A DNA stretch of 64,000 bases from Puffinus mauretanicus (taxonomy: Eukaryota; Chordata; Aves; Procellariiformes; Procellariidae). This document shows positions 14,232-28,326 of this stretch, piece after piece. Location of the stretch: positions 4,915,001 to 4,979,000 of the forward strand of contig JAJKFH010000102.1 in assembly GCA_023333565.1 (NCBI GenBank), given 5' to 3'. The position numbers were made by a program, and so were the translations under genes. The first letter of the stretch is position 1. Every line of letters begins with the position of its first letter. The notes under the pieces were generated by a model, which did not search any database, was not told where the DNA came from, and worked only from the letters and a program-made list of their open reading frames with translations.

Positions 14232-16083
14232 GTAAGATCATTTGCCATTACTAACATAGTCGTTTTCTGTTACAGTGAAGTTTATCCATGATTCTATTGG
14301 TGACAAGCTCTCTTTTTGTTTACAATCAACAGAAAACCTATATTTTTTGCTCCTTCTTTATTCTCCTGTCAGTACTGGGTATGGGTAAATTGTATAAAAG
14401 ACCTACATATCTCTGCCTTTATCCTGCCCCTGGCGGGAGGGAGCAGGGGAAGTTCTGTTCACTTACATAAGATACCATTTGTATTTTTCTGCATTTTCTG
14501 GTTTGAGCCCAAAATAGTCTTTCTCAGAAATTGCAAGCGCCAAGCAGCATTGGCTTACTTATAAAGGATCCTGCTTTTGTGATTTCTCTGACCTCTCCTG
14601 AAGTTGTCAGACTTCTCATGTGTGTCAAAGTGTATCTCTTACCCCTTTGCATATCAGTCTGACTTGTGATGGTAGAGTTTCCAATAGTTCCTTTTCGTGA
14701 TTATGGAGATGTTCCAGTCCTGACAGTAACTGCCATTCAGCCTCTACCTCTACAATATAAGGACCTCTGTAACTATATTATGGCATGCGGTGGTTATTCT
14801 GCTTGCTGTGCTGTTACTTCAAGGATCTCTGAATAGAGAATGTGGCTTTCTGCTGTCTGAACAACTGCCTGTGATCTGAAAATCGAACTGCTGTGGTCGG
14901 TTTTTTTTACATGTTTCGCAATGATGGATGAACTGAGCTTTCATTAACAGTTCAACTGGTTCAGACACCTTAAAACAAAAGCTTTCCTTCCTGCAAAGGA
15001 AAAACAACAAGTTGAAATGTAGTAATTTGGTTGATGAAGTGTGAGGTCAGAAAGAGCGTAGATCATACTTTCATACCTGCATGATCTCTGGAAATGTTAG
15101 TGGGGATAAAACAGAGTTATGAATGTGTTTGTTTCACTGAAATGAGTAGGATAACAATAACAAGCCTAATGAGCATATCTGTCAAATAAAGAGGAACCAC
15201 ATTTAGTGAGCCATTTTTCTGACAGTGCCTGAAATATGCCTGAGATGATTTCTACTATCTTATATTAAACTTAGTCATACTGGATATAAAATGCCCAGTC
15301 TAGAGTTCTTAAATGTGCCCAGAGGGTTGGTAGTTTTCCTGTGCAATTAGAAATGGTTTCTAGAGTTCAATGGACAATGGGAACACAATCGGTTTGCCTG
15401 TGTTTTCTTTAACTCCTCTGTTCTTCTCAGAAGAAAAATGACTAAGTATCTGCGGTTTTCTTCCTCTTTACTTTGCAGTGTGGACTTGTGCAGATCCCCA
15501 TTTTTTTTCCCAAATTTTGCTCAAGCTGTCTAATATTATAATCTTGGGTAATATATAGCAGATATTTCATCCTGAATAATAGATATACTTGTCTGGCACA
15601 GTACAATTTAATGTGGCAAAATACATTTATTTTATATATAGCTTAATATATAGCATAACTATACATACCCACATCAAATAGAATATTTCTCAATGTTCAC
15701 TGTATTCTCTGTGATTCAGCTAGTAGTAGCCTTGTTCATGTCATCCAACCATGGATTGTTTTTCAAGCACATTTTCTCCCTGTGTGCGTTAGCAGTTGGA
15801 GATATCATCAGCTACTGAGTGTTTTTTAAATATTTTGATTATTGTCTTCTGCTTTGGTTGCAGATGGAACAGTTTACTAGTTTACTAGTTAACTAAACTT
15901 GTTTCTAATTACACATATCCTGGAGTTGCACATGATTGCGGACACTTCCCATAAATAATATTTCTAATTATATAAATAGTGATTTGCTATTTATCCCTCA
16001 ATAAATAGTATCTTCTACCTGAAATGTGAACTTTAGTTCCCTAGAGGGACAGCTTTTGGTTAAATCTTAAAATGAAAATGCAT

Positions 16084-16142
16084 TTGTATGTATGTATGTG
16101 TAAATATGTGTATGTATATAAAACATATATACACACGCATAC
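16084..16142. repeat. (TATG)n / (TACA)n degenerate microsatellite
   Basis: GTATGTATGTATGTG followed by TATGTGTATGTATATA and then ATATATACACACGCATAC. It is a decayed tetranucleotide repeat with partial self-complementarity. Confidence 0.8.
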
Positions 16143-17115
16143 ATTTCTAGAAATATTCAAAGAGATTTATCTTTGGCTTTTTCTTTATAATACAAAAATG
16201 TATTTTCTGTAATCATTATTCTTCATTATTGTATTTCAGTATCGTCTTACTGAGTCACAAGACAGAAACGGATGTAATTTTGTCAGCATTAGGATCTTGG
16301 TAACGTAACTGAAAAGTACGTTGCCAGCTAGCACTTGCATCCACCAACTTTCCTTGTAAACTTGGTAGTCTTAAGAGTTTGCTGCCAGGGCCTCCTTAGC
16401 CAAAAAAGCAGATAATATCAGGAGAGAGAAACACTGTGGTAGTGGATCAGGTGTGTATATTTGAGTTCTTTTTCATAGAACAACCTGTCAATAAACTGCA
16501 ACATATGACTTGTTTCTGAGAACAAATTGGCCTAATGGCAATGTCTTAGAATATGGCAAAACCTGGGAGAGTGGGGAAACATGAGCAAATACAGCAGACA
16601 GAAATAACAGCAGCCACCTCTGTGGTAGTCATCCTTGGAAGTGTAATGGTGGAACTATGTACAGCTAATATAAACTGAATGGTCATTAGTTTTAGGTGGG
16701 GAGGTTGTTACTTGCTGGCTGGCTGCTCTCAATTTCAAAAATTGGTAAATTTTAAACAGTCTGACTAAACTTGTGTGTACAATATATATGGTTAGCTGTA
16801 CAAAGTAATTGTGCAAGCATCTATTAGTGGAAGGAGCTGGGGTACCTCTTTTATTTAGGCTTTTTGTTCAAATGTTTCAATCTAAACTGAGAACTTAAAT
16901 ATGGCACGCATCTCTCAAAATTTTGCTTCTTGTATTCATCACACTACACACTTTTTTTCCTTTGGTTGCTCTGCTCTACCATGATCTTCAGTAGTAAACT
17001 GTTTTCTACCTCACATTTCAGTTTATGTAATTATTCATATTCCTGTTCCAGTATTTTAAAAGGCAGTTTCCCAAGTCATAAATACTGTAACAGTAATTTC
17101 ATAGTTTTTATTAAT

Positions 17116-17143
17116 AAAGCCTTAATTAATTAATAAAGGCTTT
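17116..17143. repeat. Perfect 8-bp inverted repeat with AT-rich loop
   Basis: AAAGCCTT and its reverse complement AAGGCTTT are separated by 12 nt of AATTAATTAATA. This could form a short cruciform or RNA hairpin. No T-run follows in a meaningful position and there is no known function. Confidence 0.55.
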
Positions 17144-20067
17144 CCTTTACTTCACAAATGGAATTTCAGTCCTTATAAAAGTAATGGAAAACAGAAGTTT
17201 TCTTCCACTTACCTCTAAAGAGATTTTACAAAGAAGCTCAATGATTTAATAATGTGGGGAACACGTGTGCATGTACACTCACGTAACTTCTTTTAAGAAA
17301 TGCTATTAGGTAACATTTTATTCTCAAGTGTTGTATTCTGTTTCATTACCAAATTAGCAATAAAGAAGCAAGGGCTGGTAAAAACAAACTTTAGTAACAA
17401 GATTATATGTATTTTTAATTGTAAGGAATGATATTACCATTCCACTATTAAAAAATACAACACTGTGCACAGTGTACCTGCCCAAAATAAAACTTGGAAA
17501 AGACGACTCTAATGTAATTCAGAAAACTGGTGATGTGATTTCAGAACCACAGGGGAAGTCAGCTGATTTTAACTTCCGTGTTTTACAACACTATTATAAA
17601 TCTAGAAATTAGTTACCAGAACTGGTGGTGACTGTCAACACTAACTTATTTTAATGACAAATATAATTTATAATAATATCTCAGTTGTTTAAAATTGACT
17701 GAATTTTCCTGCACACCAGAAATAAGCAGTTACCCAACAATGTTGTACCAGCTCATCACTTTTTAATATTAATGTTGGATAGCAAATTTTTAACTCCTTT
17801 CCGTCAAGCAGTGATAAGTTTGTCTGAAGAATTTATTTTAAAATTATGGGGCACTAATTGGCAAAGGCAGACAGAACAGATAGACTATTCATTCTTGGGA
17901 CACATCTTTAGCTGTTGTAAATCAGGATAGCTTTAGTCCGTTTTTTGCTTTTATCTGCTGCAGATTTGTCCCATTAATTCTCTTTAGAGTGAAAAAGTAA
18001 TTGATCTTAGTCCTTGTGTTTGTTTGGTTGGTTTTTTTCTTATCATGTGTGAATTTTCCCCTCTCTAAATTCTTGAGGAATTTGGACCATCTGCATCCAT
18101 CAGTGTTTCAACTGATACTCATTGGCACTTTTTAATGTACTCCCCTTCTCAAGGAGACTAAAAATTGCCCATGCATACAGTGCCAGCACAGGACCCGTGT
18201 ACCACTTAAATCCCATTTTAATCTTATTTCAAGAGTTCCTAATGCTCATGAGGCATGGGAAACCTTTATCCTGCCCCACTATCTTCTAGAAATTCACTCT
18301 GATTCTAGTCTTTTCCCATCAGAATTCCTGGGAGGGGAGAAGGCTGGAGCAAGTTTTCCCATTCTCTGGAGCTATGGTGAGAAGAGAAGTTATTAAACTG
18401 GTTCTAGCAAAGCAGAAAAGTTGCTTGAGGGGAAAGAAACTTGCTGAGCCCCTTTGGACCCTTCTGCTTGCTGAAAATCTGTGTTTATCTCCTTGCTACT
18501 GTGTTTCACACACAGGGGTTTTTTTGTCAGCTTTTGTGCTGGAGTTTTAATCCATCCCTCTGCCTCTGGCAACCTGCCAATCCGTTTCCCACTTGCTTGA
18601 GCGTTTTTGGTTTTAGCTACTTTCATAGGTGGCAGCTGCAGCGTAAACAGCTGGCAGGGGCAGCAGGTGGCCAGGAGTGTGTCTCACAGATGGTTGCCTT
18701 CCACAGGAGGATTGAATAACGGGGAGAAGCGTAGTGTCCTCCAAGAGCTGTGGCAGCTGCTTGAAGGTGGTGCTAAGAAACAGGTTTCGTTGTCGTGGAA
18801 AAGTACGAGTGTTTGTAAATTTTGGCGGAGCATGAGAATCTGGTATGCTTAGCTCAAGAAAAGAAAAAGTTAGGTGAAATCCTTGCTGAAGGCAAAATGT
18901 CCTTTTGTAGCTTGTCTTCTAAGTTCTCTTAGAGTTTTAAGTCACTAAAACTTCACAGAACTTTTCTAGTTTATAATATTTCTCTACATTTTGACTGACA
19001 ACCAAGAGAAAAGGGAGTAGTCTTCTATCTTTTTCAGTCCACATCTGGTAGATAAGTAAGAATGTAAGACTAAAAAGGAACCCTTAGTGAAATCCAGCAT
19101 GAAAACAATGTGAATTAAACTATTGATTTCAAGACTAGAACATAATATTTTATTTTTATTTCTTTTTCTATATAAAAAAGAACTGTAAGATGCAAAAAGA
19201 ACATAAGCAATGTATAAAAGTTTAAAAAGACCCCAGTTAAATTCTCTACTGTTGGGAGGTTTGTTCCTCAATACTATGTTTTCCAAAATCGTTACCGCTT
19301 AGTTTCATTCAGCACTCCAGCATTGGAACAATAGATCATTGCTTCATATTTTCTGAAAGGGATTATATTTTTCGCTATCAAAACTGGTCTACGAAGACTT
19401 CAAAAGAAGGAATAAATCAAGCAGATACTCATCTGTCCAACACTCTCTATTATCTGAACATTAAACAGGCAGCCATCCTCCAGCTCTCTCTCTTCTCACA
19501 TTATGGTGTCTTTCTCCCACAGTCAGAAGTTATTGAGTCTGCTAATTATTAATGAACTTCCTAAATAGCTGTGTAGAACTGCCTGAAAAGCCCAACCCAT
19601 TTAAATAACATTAATGTAAACACAAAATATGTCTATTTTGTTTTGTGTTAATTTGGTCCTTCTTACTGATCAGAATCAAAAGATCACTTAATCATACCTA
19701 TAACTTTGAACCTGTGAATAGCCAGTCCCAGTATATGTTTTGATCTGTTGTTTTACTACTCTGCATTAGGATTTGAGTTCAAGTCTGGAATTGCTCAATC
19801 TTACAACCTTCTGAGGGTAACATGTCATTCAACCAAGTGCTGATTATATATTTCATCTGAATTCGGAGTACTTGATGTGATCATCATTGTGTTTTGGACT
19901 TCAGAGAACCTCAACAAGAGAGTGGATTCATATCTAGGGATTTTAGTTCCAAACACATAATTCTTACTGATGAAACGCCAATAATTTGGAGATCTTTTTC
20001 TCTCTAGTTACTTATGGGTATGGTAAATAACACCATGAGAAGATTATTTTTGTGAGATAATGATTCA

Positions 20068-20180
20068 ACCGTCTACTGTGCTAAGTGCTTCATTATTAGC
20101 TATGTGGGACTTGGATTATTGCCTTGGAAAACAGACAGATAATTATTTTGTTTCCTAATTTACAGACGTTCAATTTTCTC
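20068..20180 (-). repeat. MIR-like SINE relic
   Basis: The + strand reads CTACTGTGCTAAGTGCTTCA with ATTATTAGC after it, and about 60 nt later TTTCCTAATTTACAGACG. This is the order expected for the reverse complement of a MIR/CORE-SINE: the GTGCTAAGCGCTTT block, then the CCCATTTTACAGATG block. The middle is strongly diverged. Recognised by eye only. Confidence 0.5.
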
Positions 20181-22193
20181 AGACTCCAGTTTTAGAAAAA
20201 AACAGTGTCAAATGAAACAAAGAGATTTTGTTGCGAAGATGCACAAAGAAGTAACATAATTCTTTGTTGGTTTTGACCTTCAGTATTTACAGACTGAGTG
20301 GGCAAATGGTACGTTTAAATCAACAAAACCATGTCTTACATTTAATTCAATGCATTTTAGATTTTAAGAAAAAAACTATTATTTTAGACTCACTTTTTTC
20401 TGGCTCTAAAGAAAGAGAGGAGTGAATTGGCTGTGACCACAGCTGGAACTGATAAAAGGAGTTACTAGCTACCCTCAATGTCTGGCTAGCCTGGGTCTGT
20501 CAATATTGCTCAGTAAAAGAGGTCCAGGGAGCAAGACCAAGTGCTACACCTTTGGCCTGCCATAATTTGTAACTGCTGCCTTCCTCTCTGGCCCTGTTTT
20601 GGACTGCTTTCTCCAAGGCAGCACTGGAGCACAGTTTGGGAATAGTTCACTCCAGCAACCACCCCTAAAAGACAAGATGGGCAAAAGTGCCCCAGCTTTG
20701 ACACACTCTGTCCTACAACACTGCTCTACCCATACCTGCATGCTCGAGTGAACCATGTGAGGCAGATAACACTGACCTTCAGTGTCTTTTAATCTCTCGA
20801 CCGTTTGTGGACTATAACATAACCATCACAGTATTTCTGAAGCTGTGGGCTCAAGCGCACGCACAGAGAATTGCGTCTTATGACCACAGGGTGTAGCACA
20901 CAGAGCAGCAGGGAGTCCCACAGCCCAGTGGTGCATAGCGAAGGTGCAGGCTGCGTGCTGCAGAGGGAACTCGCTTGACGACGTCTGTGCCGTTTGGCTC
21001 CAGGTCTAGGAAGTGCTCCATGTGTCTCTTAATCTTACAAATGTACCCTAAAGCACAGACTGACATTGACTGAGATAATCCAAAGGCCTGGTTTGCATGC
21101 TGGAAATGATATTTCTGGCAAAGCTACAGGCATATTGGCAGGTGTTCTACCCTTTAGTAGGAATATTTGTAAAGTTGCTGTCTATACTGTTCCATGTACG
21201 AAGGAGAGAAGTCTGAATCCATACCTCTTCGCACTTTATGAGACTCTTTCCATTGACTTTAGTGGCCTTTTAATCAGGCAATTATTCTCTGGGACTAAGA
21301 GTGTAACATGTTTTGCTAGAACTAAGTTCACTTACTTAATTTAAATGGCTTTGCACATAACATTTATTTACCAAAGAGCAAAGATGTTGCAGATGCTATT
21401 ATTTCTCTTCATAAATTCAAATGTTCTGACTAAAATAATAAACATTTTAAACTTTTAAACTTCTAACTAAAAGGAAAATGAAAATAAATTCCAAAGAATT
21501 AAAAATCAAATTGCAAACAGTACCAGGAAAGGTTAACAAAGAACATAAACATGGCATTTTAACATTTTAAATATAAAGAGGGATTTAGTTTTCCCATTCT
21601 GTTAAAAATTACCACTTTCAGAAAAAGAAATCCATTTAAACATTAATAAAACAATCAAAGCTATGCCCTTTTGTAATTTAGTGAATATGGTATAATCTGG
21701 TGAATCCTTGACAAAGGACATAAATAACACAGTTGTGCATGTGTCTGTTTTTAATTATTTTAATGATTCTTAGTAGAACGAGTGTGTTCTTGAATGTTTA
21801 GAAATCTAGGAATGCTATGTGTTTTTCCAAATTGTGTGCAAGCATGAAAAGGAAGAGGAAAGGCATCCTTTTGATCATATATCAACGTGAGCATGGAGTG
21901 AAGCATGATCGTTTACGTCATTAATTTTATTTGTTCAGGCAAGTATTCAGCTGCAGCTAAATAAGTTACTGAACATGGCCATAGCTCTGTGTGTATGTCC
22001 CCTTTGGAACAGAGGAAATTCCATGCCAAAAATCGTATTTGAGGAGGATTAACATTGTCAAGTGCAACTTAAAAATTCTGCAAATGCCAAAGTTATCAGT
22101 GCGTGTTACTGTAATGAAAAAATACGCCACTATGTATGTGTACAAGTGAACCTACTTAGAGTTGAAAAGATAAGCTAAAAAAGGTGAAAGATC

Positions 22194-22212
22194 GGGGGGG
22201 GGGGTGGGGGGG
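22194..22212 (+). other. G11-T-G7 homopurine tract, potential G-quadruplex
   Basis: Eleven Gs, a T, then seven Gs, followed by AAGAAAAG. The tract can supply four G-runs on the coding strand. Such runs are also frequent sites of assembly or sequencing length error. Confidence 0.7.
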
Positions 22213-25200
22213 AAGAAAAGAGCAACTGGCCTTAATTTTTTAGCTGCTTCATGATTTATAAGGTAGCACTAAGAAAAATGTTTTTCAGTGCATTGTTTTT
22301 CCAAACACTGCTTGTCTGATTTATTTTTGGTTTGACCCCTTTTACGTGTAAAAATGTTGAAGCTGACAAATCTAGTTTTTCAGTTACGCTGGAAAACTCC
22401 CTGCTAGCTTCAAGTCATAGCTATCATAACCCCTTCAATAATGTAACTGAATATGAAAGATGGGTGTTGTCTTTTGGATATCCTCTGTGGAAAGGATTGA
22501 ACGCGTCATTTTGGTGGTCCGTTACTGTGTCTCTGATGCTGTGATATGATGGACTGTAATGACCCGCTTGTGGAGTTGAACAGGACTGAGGAAGCGGAGT
22601 GGGTGTTTCTGAGGAAGGGATTCAGAGCAGGGCTCTGTGCAGATGTCACACTAGGCTTTCATCTGTGCCTTTCATCTTTTTTCCATTAAAAATGCTTTAT
22701 TGATGCTTCCTTCAAAAACAAAACAGAAAGCCAAAATCTTTCCTGACGGATACCTCACATAATCTTTGCTTGTCCCTGAGGAACATTTGGGGATGTAAAC
22801 CAGAGTAGTAATAAATCAGGAAAGCTTTTGACAAAACATTCATCTAGTTCTGTCACTTCAAATGGATAATTTTCAGTCATGAATTTGATGGATGTGGAGG
22901 AGTTGTTTTGTTTTTTACATTGTGAAAGACCGCTGGAAAAAGATGACTGAAAGTAATCCATGAAGCTATGTCTTTACACTGCAATTTGCTTTAAGTATTC
23001 ATTAAGCTACGCCAATATATGAAGAGTGACCAGCTTTAATAATCTGAAATGTCCAAATCATAAATAATAACAGTAGCTGTAATTTAAAGATGATGCAAAT
23101 TTCCCAAATCAGGCTGTAATGATTTTGGAGAGTGAAATCCTCAGTCGGAAAGCAAACAGCATGGAGAATCTCCTGTGCTTGTCAGCTGAGCAGCTGGTGT
23201 TGTGTTTCACTGGTGAAATGTTGCAATCCTGCAGTTGAGAGGGGTCTTCCAGCAGGCTGCTCCTCTGCTACAGAGTCGTGGTGCTACCTGATCCTGATTG
23301 CTGAGGTGAAATGTTAAGAGAGGACGCCTCACTTTAAATTTGTCAGATATAATATCTAAAAAGTTTATTTTCTTCACATTTCATGCTTGCACTTTCACTT
23401 TTTACCTTTTGTGAATGTGTGGAAACTATTTCATTATGATCTCCTTTGTATAAAGCTTTTTTCCAATAAATGGCAATTATTGTATGCAAAATGAAGCTGC
23501 AGATGTTTCAAAATTGCATCAGATTATGTAAAACATTTTATAAGTCTTGCTCTGTTATAGGTCTTTTGCTCTTTCCATCTTAGCAAGCTTTTGTGTTTAA
23601 CTACAGCTGTTTGAACCAGTTTTTGGCAAAATTTGTCTTGAGCTACCCTAGAGAGCTGTTTTCAATCCATTTTTCTTTGAATGTGTGTTGCAAAGTTCTT
23701 ACTACATGACTTGAATAGGTGCAGTGCAGGTTCCGAGTTTCTTGGATTGATATGTTGGGAGTCCTCATTTATAGTTATCATGCAGTTGATCACAGCCTTG
23801 TCTGACAGGTTTGAGTTTAGTAAATCATTCCTATTTCTGAACACTTTCGGTGGCATCTTTAAGGAAGAGTATGAATAAACAGAGAGAGGCTTTAAGGGGA
23901 TACAGGGCATTCAGTGTAATGAATTATTAGTCATCTTAATGTTGCTGTCAGTTGTATGTTTCCGTGGTTAGTATTTCTAGGTTTAATCATCATTCTCCAC
24001 CAGAATGGAAGCTAGGCCTTGGACCTTTGTCGAAATGACTCAAACATTAGAAAAAGGAGAATCATGAATTAGACTTTGTTGAATATGTTCCATCAATGCA
24101 TGATTTAAGAGAAAATTACTTTGTGACTAATGGGAATTTTCTAAGTATGTAAATGTAAATTCCCTAATGTAACACCAAATAAAATTATTAACAGGTTTTG
24201 AAATTAAAAAAAAAAAATGTCAAAAACTATAATAAAAGGCAGTATTTCCAGGGAGGAGAGGCAGAAGGATTGATAAAAGGTCCTCCCAGGTCAACAGTAT
24301 AGAATTATTATCATTTAGTATTTTTAGGTATTTGCAGATGATGAATATTTCAGGATTAAATTCATAAAACCCTTGCTGTTTGAAAATATTTCCTTAAGCA
24401 TTAATTGCTTTCTGCCTGCTCACCCGTACTAAATGGTATATTACTCTCTAATCATAATGTTGTCATTTGGACAGGGACCAAATTGAAAATAAGCTGAGAG
24501 GAGTCAGATGAATTGTCTTTGCATGACTTTTTTGCTTGAACAACACTGCTAACATGTTGTAATTACCTCCTTTTAAGCAAGAGAATTACGCAACAGACGT
24601 GTCTCACATCGTCTCATTTAGTGTTTTCTTGACAAAGAGCCCACTTGGTTAAAACTGATGTATGTTGGACTTTTGATTTAAATAACAGAAAGTGACCAGT
24701 GAATCTAAAGTAATTAAGATTCCTTAGAAATCTAGAGACTGTCAAACTCTACCCAATAGTTTATACAACCAGCAGACATCTCAGTCAAAAGACAGCTGGA
24801 TAGTTCTTTAGCTTCCACTGTGGTGTCCATCAAATACACAGAGCATTGTCTGGTAAAGTTCATGACATTATCTCTTTGTTTCAGAAAGAAAATCAGGCTA
24901 CGAGAATTGACTTTTGTCTCTGAAAGGTCATTATTCCTATATAAAGATATTCAGAAATATGTTATCACAATATTATACCAATAGTGGGTGGCTGTTGGTG
25001 TAAGATAGTTAGTAAGGGATTTTTCACTGAATTTTTTCTGAAAAATGTTTGTCAAAATCAAAGCTTTTCACAGAAACATTGAGCTTAGGTACAAACATTC
25101 AGATGGTATCTGAAGTGCCAGGTGAAGTTAAAAAAAAAAGCCTTAATACTTATGCTAGTCACTGGAGATGTACAAGTAGGGACTTGTGGCTGAGGTAACA

Positions 25201-25571
25201 CACTGAGTGCCACATTGAGCTATTTTGAATGATTTATTTTCCCCCTCCCCCATATTGTTGAAAAGCACCCCATTCATTCTAAAGCAAGTCACCAGCATTT
25301 TTTTAAAACCTAGAGGAGATGCAATGCATGTTTTAAGACAATCCCTAATACAAAAGTTGTTATATCAGGTACATCTCCTCCTCTTTGTGTTCATCTGATT
25401 TGCTTAATCCTAAACTATTAACAGACTGTTTTAATTCTTCGCTTTGAAAACAAACTGTCTTTTAAACATAATGATTTATGAAATACCGTTGGCATCTCAC
25501 CTGTGCCATATGTCGCCTGGCTGCTGTTCACTGATGGCTGTTTCTTGAGGGAAAACCCATTTCCTTATGCT

Positions 25572-25595
25572 AAAAAAAAAAAAAGGAAAAAAAAA
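25572..25595. repeat. Poly-A tract with GG interruption
   Basis: Thirteen As, GG, then nine As, followed by GGGTG. It could be a low-complexity tract or the tail of an unrecognised old retroposon. No transcript-like body was recognised upstream. Confidence 0.7.
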
Positions 25596-28189
25596 GGGTG
25601 TTATTAAGTGGAGGGTGAGGGTTAAGACAGCATAAATTGCTGGCAGCATGTATATGGGAAATTATTTGGTTGTAAATTTGATCAAAGCTTCAGTGCTGGA
25701 GTAGCTATTGTTTTTCATTTGTCTGTCTGTCTTTCAAAGAGCTAATACAAATTACCTTCACTGAAAATTTTAAAAGGTGAATACAAATTTGTTTCTATTC
25801 ATACTTTGTTTCTACTCAGCCCAGGATTTTAGTAGGCAGAAGCAAAATAAAATGCTGGATCTTGGTCTCATCAGAAAAAATATTAGAGGACTGAATTTCC
25901 AAGATGTGGTTGAGCCCTGCAAGCAGAGTTCAATGGAACACGTGCAGCTCTAGAGTGGTGCATGTTCTGTTGTGTGGATAAATAGATGTGGCAGTAATGT
26001 CAACACCTTTTGTTAGTATTATTAACATTATTAATGATAAGAACAACTGCAGAGGTGATCAATTTTAAGATGTTTTAGGAGATAGCTTTTAGAGATTGCC
26101 TAGTCTGAACTAGAAAAAGGATTTCTATACTGCTCTGTTTTTGTTTCCCTTAGAAGGATTTAGATAAACCGTAGTGCATGAGCAAGTAAATGAACCATCT
26201 TGTTAGCAAAACTAAGAATAATACAGTCCTCCTCATTAAAAGGAGAGAGAGCACTGAGATAGGTATTATAATAATATAATATAGTAACAAAAATTTAATG
26301 GTCACTTGAATAAAGAAACAATGGCACATACACAAATGGATAATCTTTTCGAATCAGCACCATCCCTCTCAAAACCTGAGATTTCCTTTCTCATGTCATC
26401 TGATAAATGGCTTGGAGAGTTCAAATCCTTAGACATAAACGGTGACTCTAAGTATTTCAGTGTAAACAACAAAGCAGCCCTCAACATCTCTCTCAATAAA
26501 ACCCTGTTTTATGCTTCTTACTCTTCATTTGTCTGGCTTGTACAGCAGGGTTTATATCCAAATAGATTTTTTAAAAAAATCTCTTTTCCCTTACATAACT
26601 GCTCAGTTTTCATGTTCAGCTTCTCCCAGCAATTGTTCGCAGTCTGTCACCCAGTGGAATTAAAATAACTGTTCCCCCAAGACGACCTTATGCTCCATTC
26701 CCAGACCAGCGCTTTCTCACATGTATGCAGTGGTGTTTTTATATTTACAGGTATACATCCACTGGTGCACATGCTTTCCTGCATGCAGTCTTTATAATCT
26801 AATCTGTGGTGTTTCATATTTGGAAACCGAAAGCTTTCTTCAAGATTCACTTGGAAATGGGTAGAGGATGTAATGTGCAAAGCAGCATGCTTCTGGTGGT
26901 TGAAAGGGTTGAAACTGGAAATTCCCTCCACTCAATTCTGCAAATGTTTCTGTCTCTCCTGCTTCAAGATCCCAATTCTTCTCCCAGGCTCAGAAGTCAA
27001 GGCAGTCTTCACTGGTTTGGGAAGGGAGGGAATTGCCACAATATTCCCAGTGTCTGCACAGAAGAATGGAACTATGCTTGAGGTGATGCAAAAGAGGCTT
27101 TAGGCAGGCTAAGGGACAGGGTAACTGAGGAAACTGAGAAGGATAGCAAAGCAAAATATCTTTACAGGAGGAAGGATGCAGAAAAGCAAAAGAGAAGAGC
27201 AGAGATAAGTAGTACAGTAAGTAATATAGTTCCGCTGTGTTCTCCGAGAAACAAGAGTTAATTTCTCCCAGCTGCGAAGTTTAGATTCAGGTGAAGACCT
27301 CCGGAGAGAACTGGGAGATTTAGAACTGTTTCCACAAAAAAACATTATTCCCAAATATAACCTGTGCGGTTACTCTCTCCTCTCTATATAGTGTAATTTT
27401 GATTTGATTGCCTGTATTGCTACATGTTCCTCTGGAGACCCGTGTGCCTAGACATGTAACCACTCTGTGCTTCTACCTCAGTCTAAGTTATTGATTCTAG
27501 AAAACAAACAGCCATCAACTTCCCTTTCAGAGGAGCCACTGGAGACTCATACTTGATCATTTCACACGAATCCTGATCCTGACTGAACTGTCCTCCCTTT
27601 GCCTGACACAGCTTTTCTAAGAACCTGGAAGACTGTAGGCCAAATAGTGGTAACTAAATAGTCAGCTGTTCATTCAGAGAAAGAAGCTCTTACATTGTTT
27701 GCATTGCAAACACGCAAGAAAATGTTGTTCAGGCAGTGGCATAGGCAAAACCCCAATCTCTGCTCTTCTGTACCGAAGAGTAGTTCTGGCTGATGTGGTT
27801 TAGACAGTGTAAAGAATAATGTAGAGTCTTTGTTCATACCCTAAAATTAATCTATATCACAGAAATTTTGAAGTATTTGCTGTTCCAGTGGCAGTTGTGT
27901 CCCAGCTAGAAGTGCTTGCCAGAAATTGCCTTTCAGTTGCAGTGCAGTTGATGGGACTGAATGCTGACCAGAGTGACGTTCAGAACTTAGAAATGCAGTT
28001 CTTCGCCCGCTTATTCATGTTACTACTCCAAAAAGTTATGACAGTCAACAGAATTTTAAGTCTTCCTAAGGTGAACCACCGTAACCTTGAAGGCCTGCCT
28101 TGTCATTAGATCGTATCTTTTGAAACCGCCTCGTATTCTGGGGACTCATCATCACTTGGTCAAATTCCACCTCTTACTTCCCCTGTCTC

Positions 28190-28326
28190 AGGAAGGGGAA
28201 AGTTGCTGCTGCTGAGGCCAAGCCCTCTGAACAACCTGATCCAGTATCAGAGCTAGCTCTGCTTTGGACAGGGAACAGACCAGAGGACCCTCTGAGGTCC
28301 CTCCTGACGTCAGCTGTGTTTCTGTA
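28190..28326 (+). mobile_element. CR1 LINE 3'-end fragment
   Basis: The + strand keeps the characteristic CR1 3' terminal order: GAGGCCAAGCC then CTCTGAACAACCTGATCCAGT, a CTAGCTCTGC block, and the end block ACCCTCTGAGGTCCCTCCTGAC, just before the point where CR1 copies end in short octamer repeats. The 5' part is missing, as in most CR1 copies. It is clearly more diverged than the copy at the left edge. It has the same orientation as the host gene. Confidence 0.75.
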
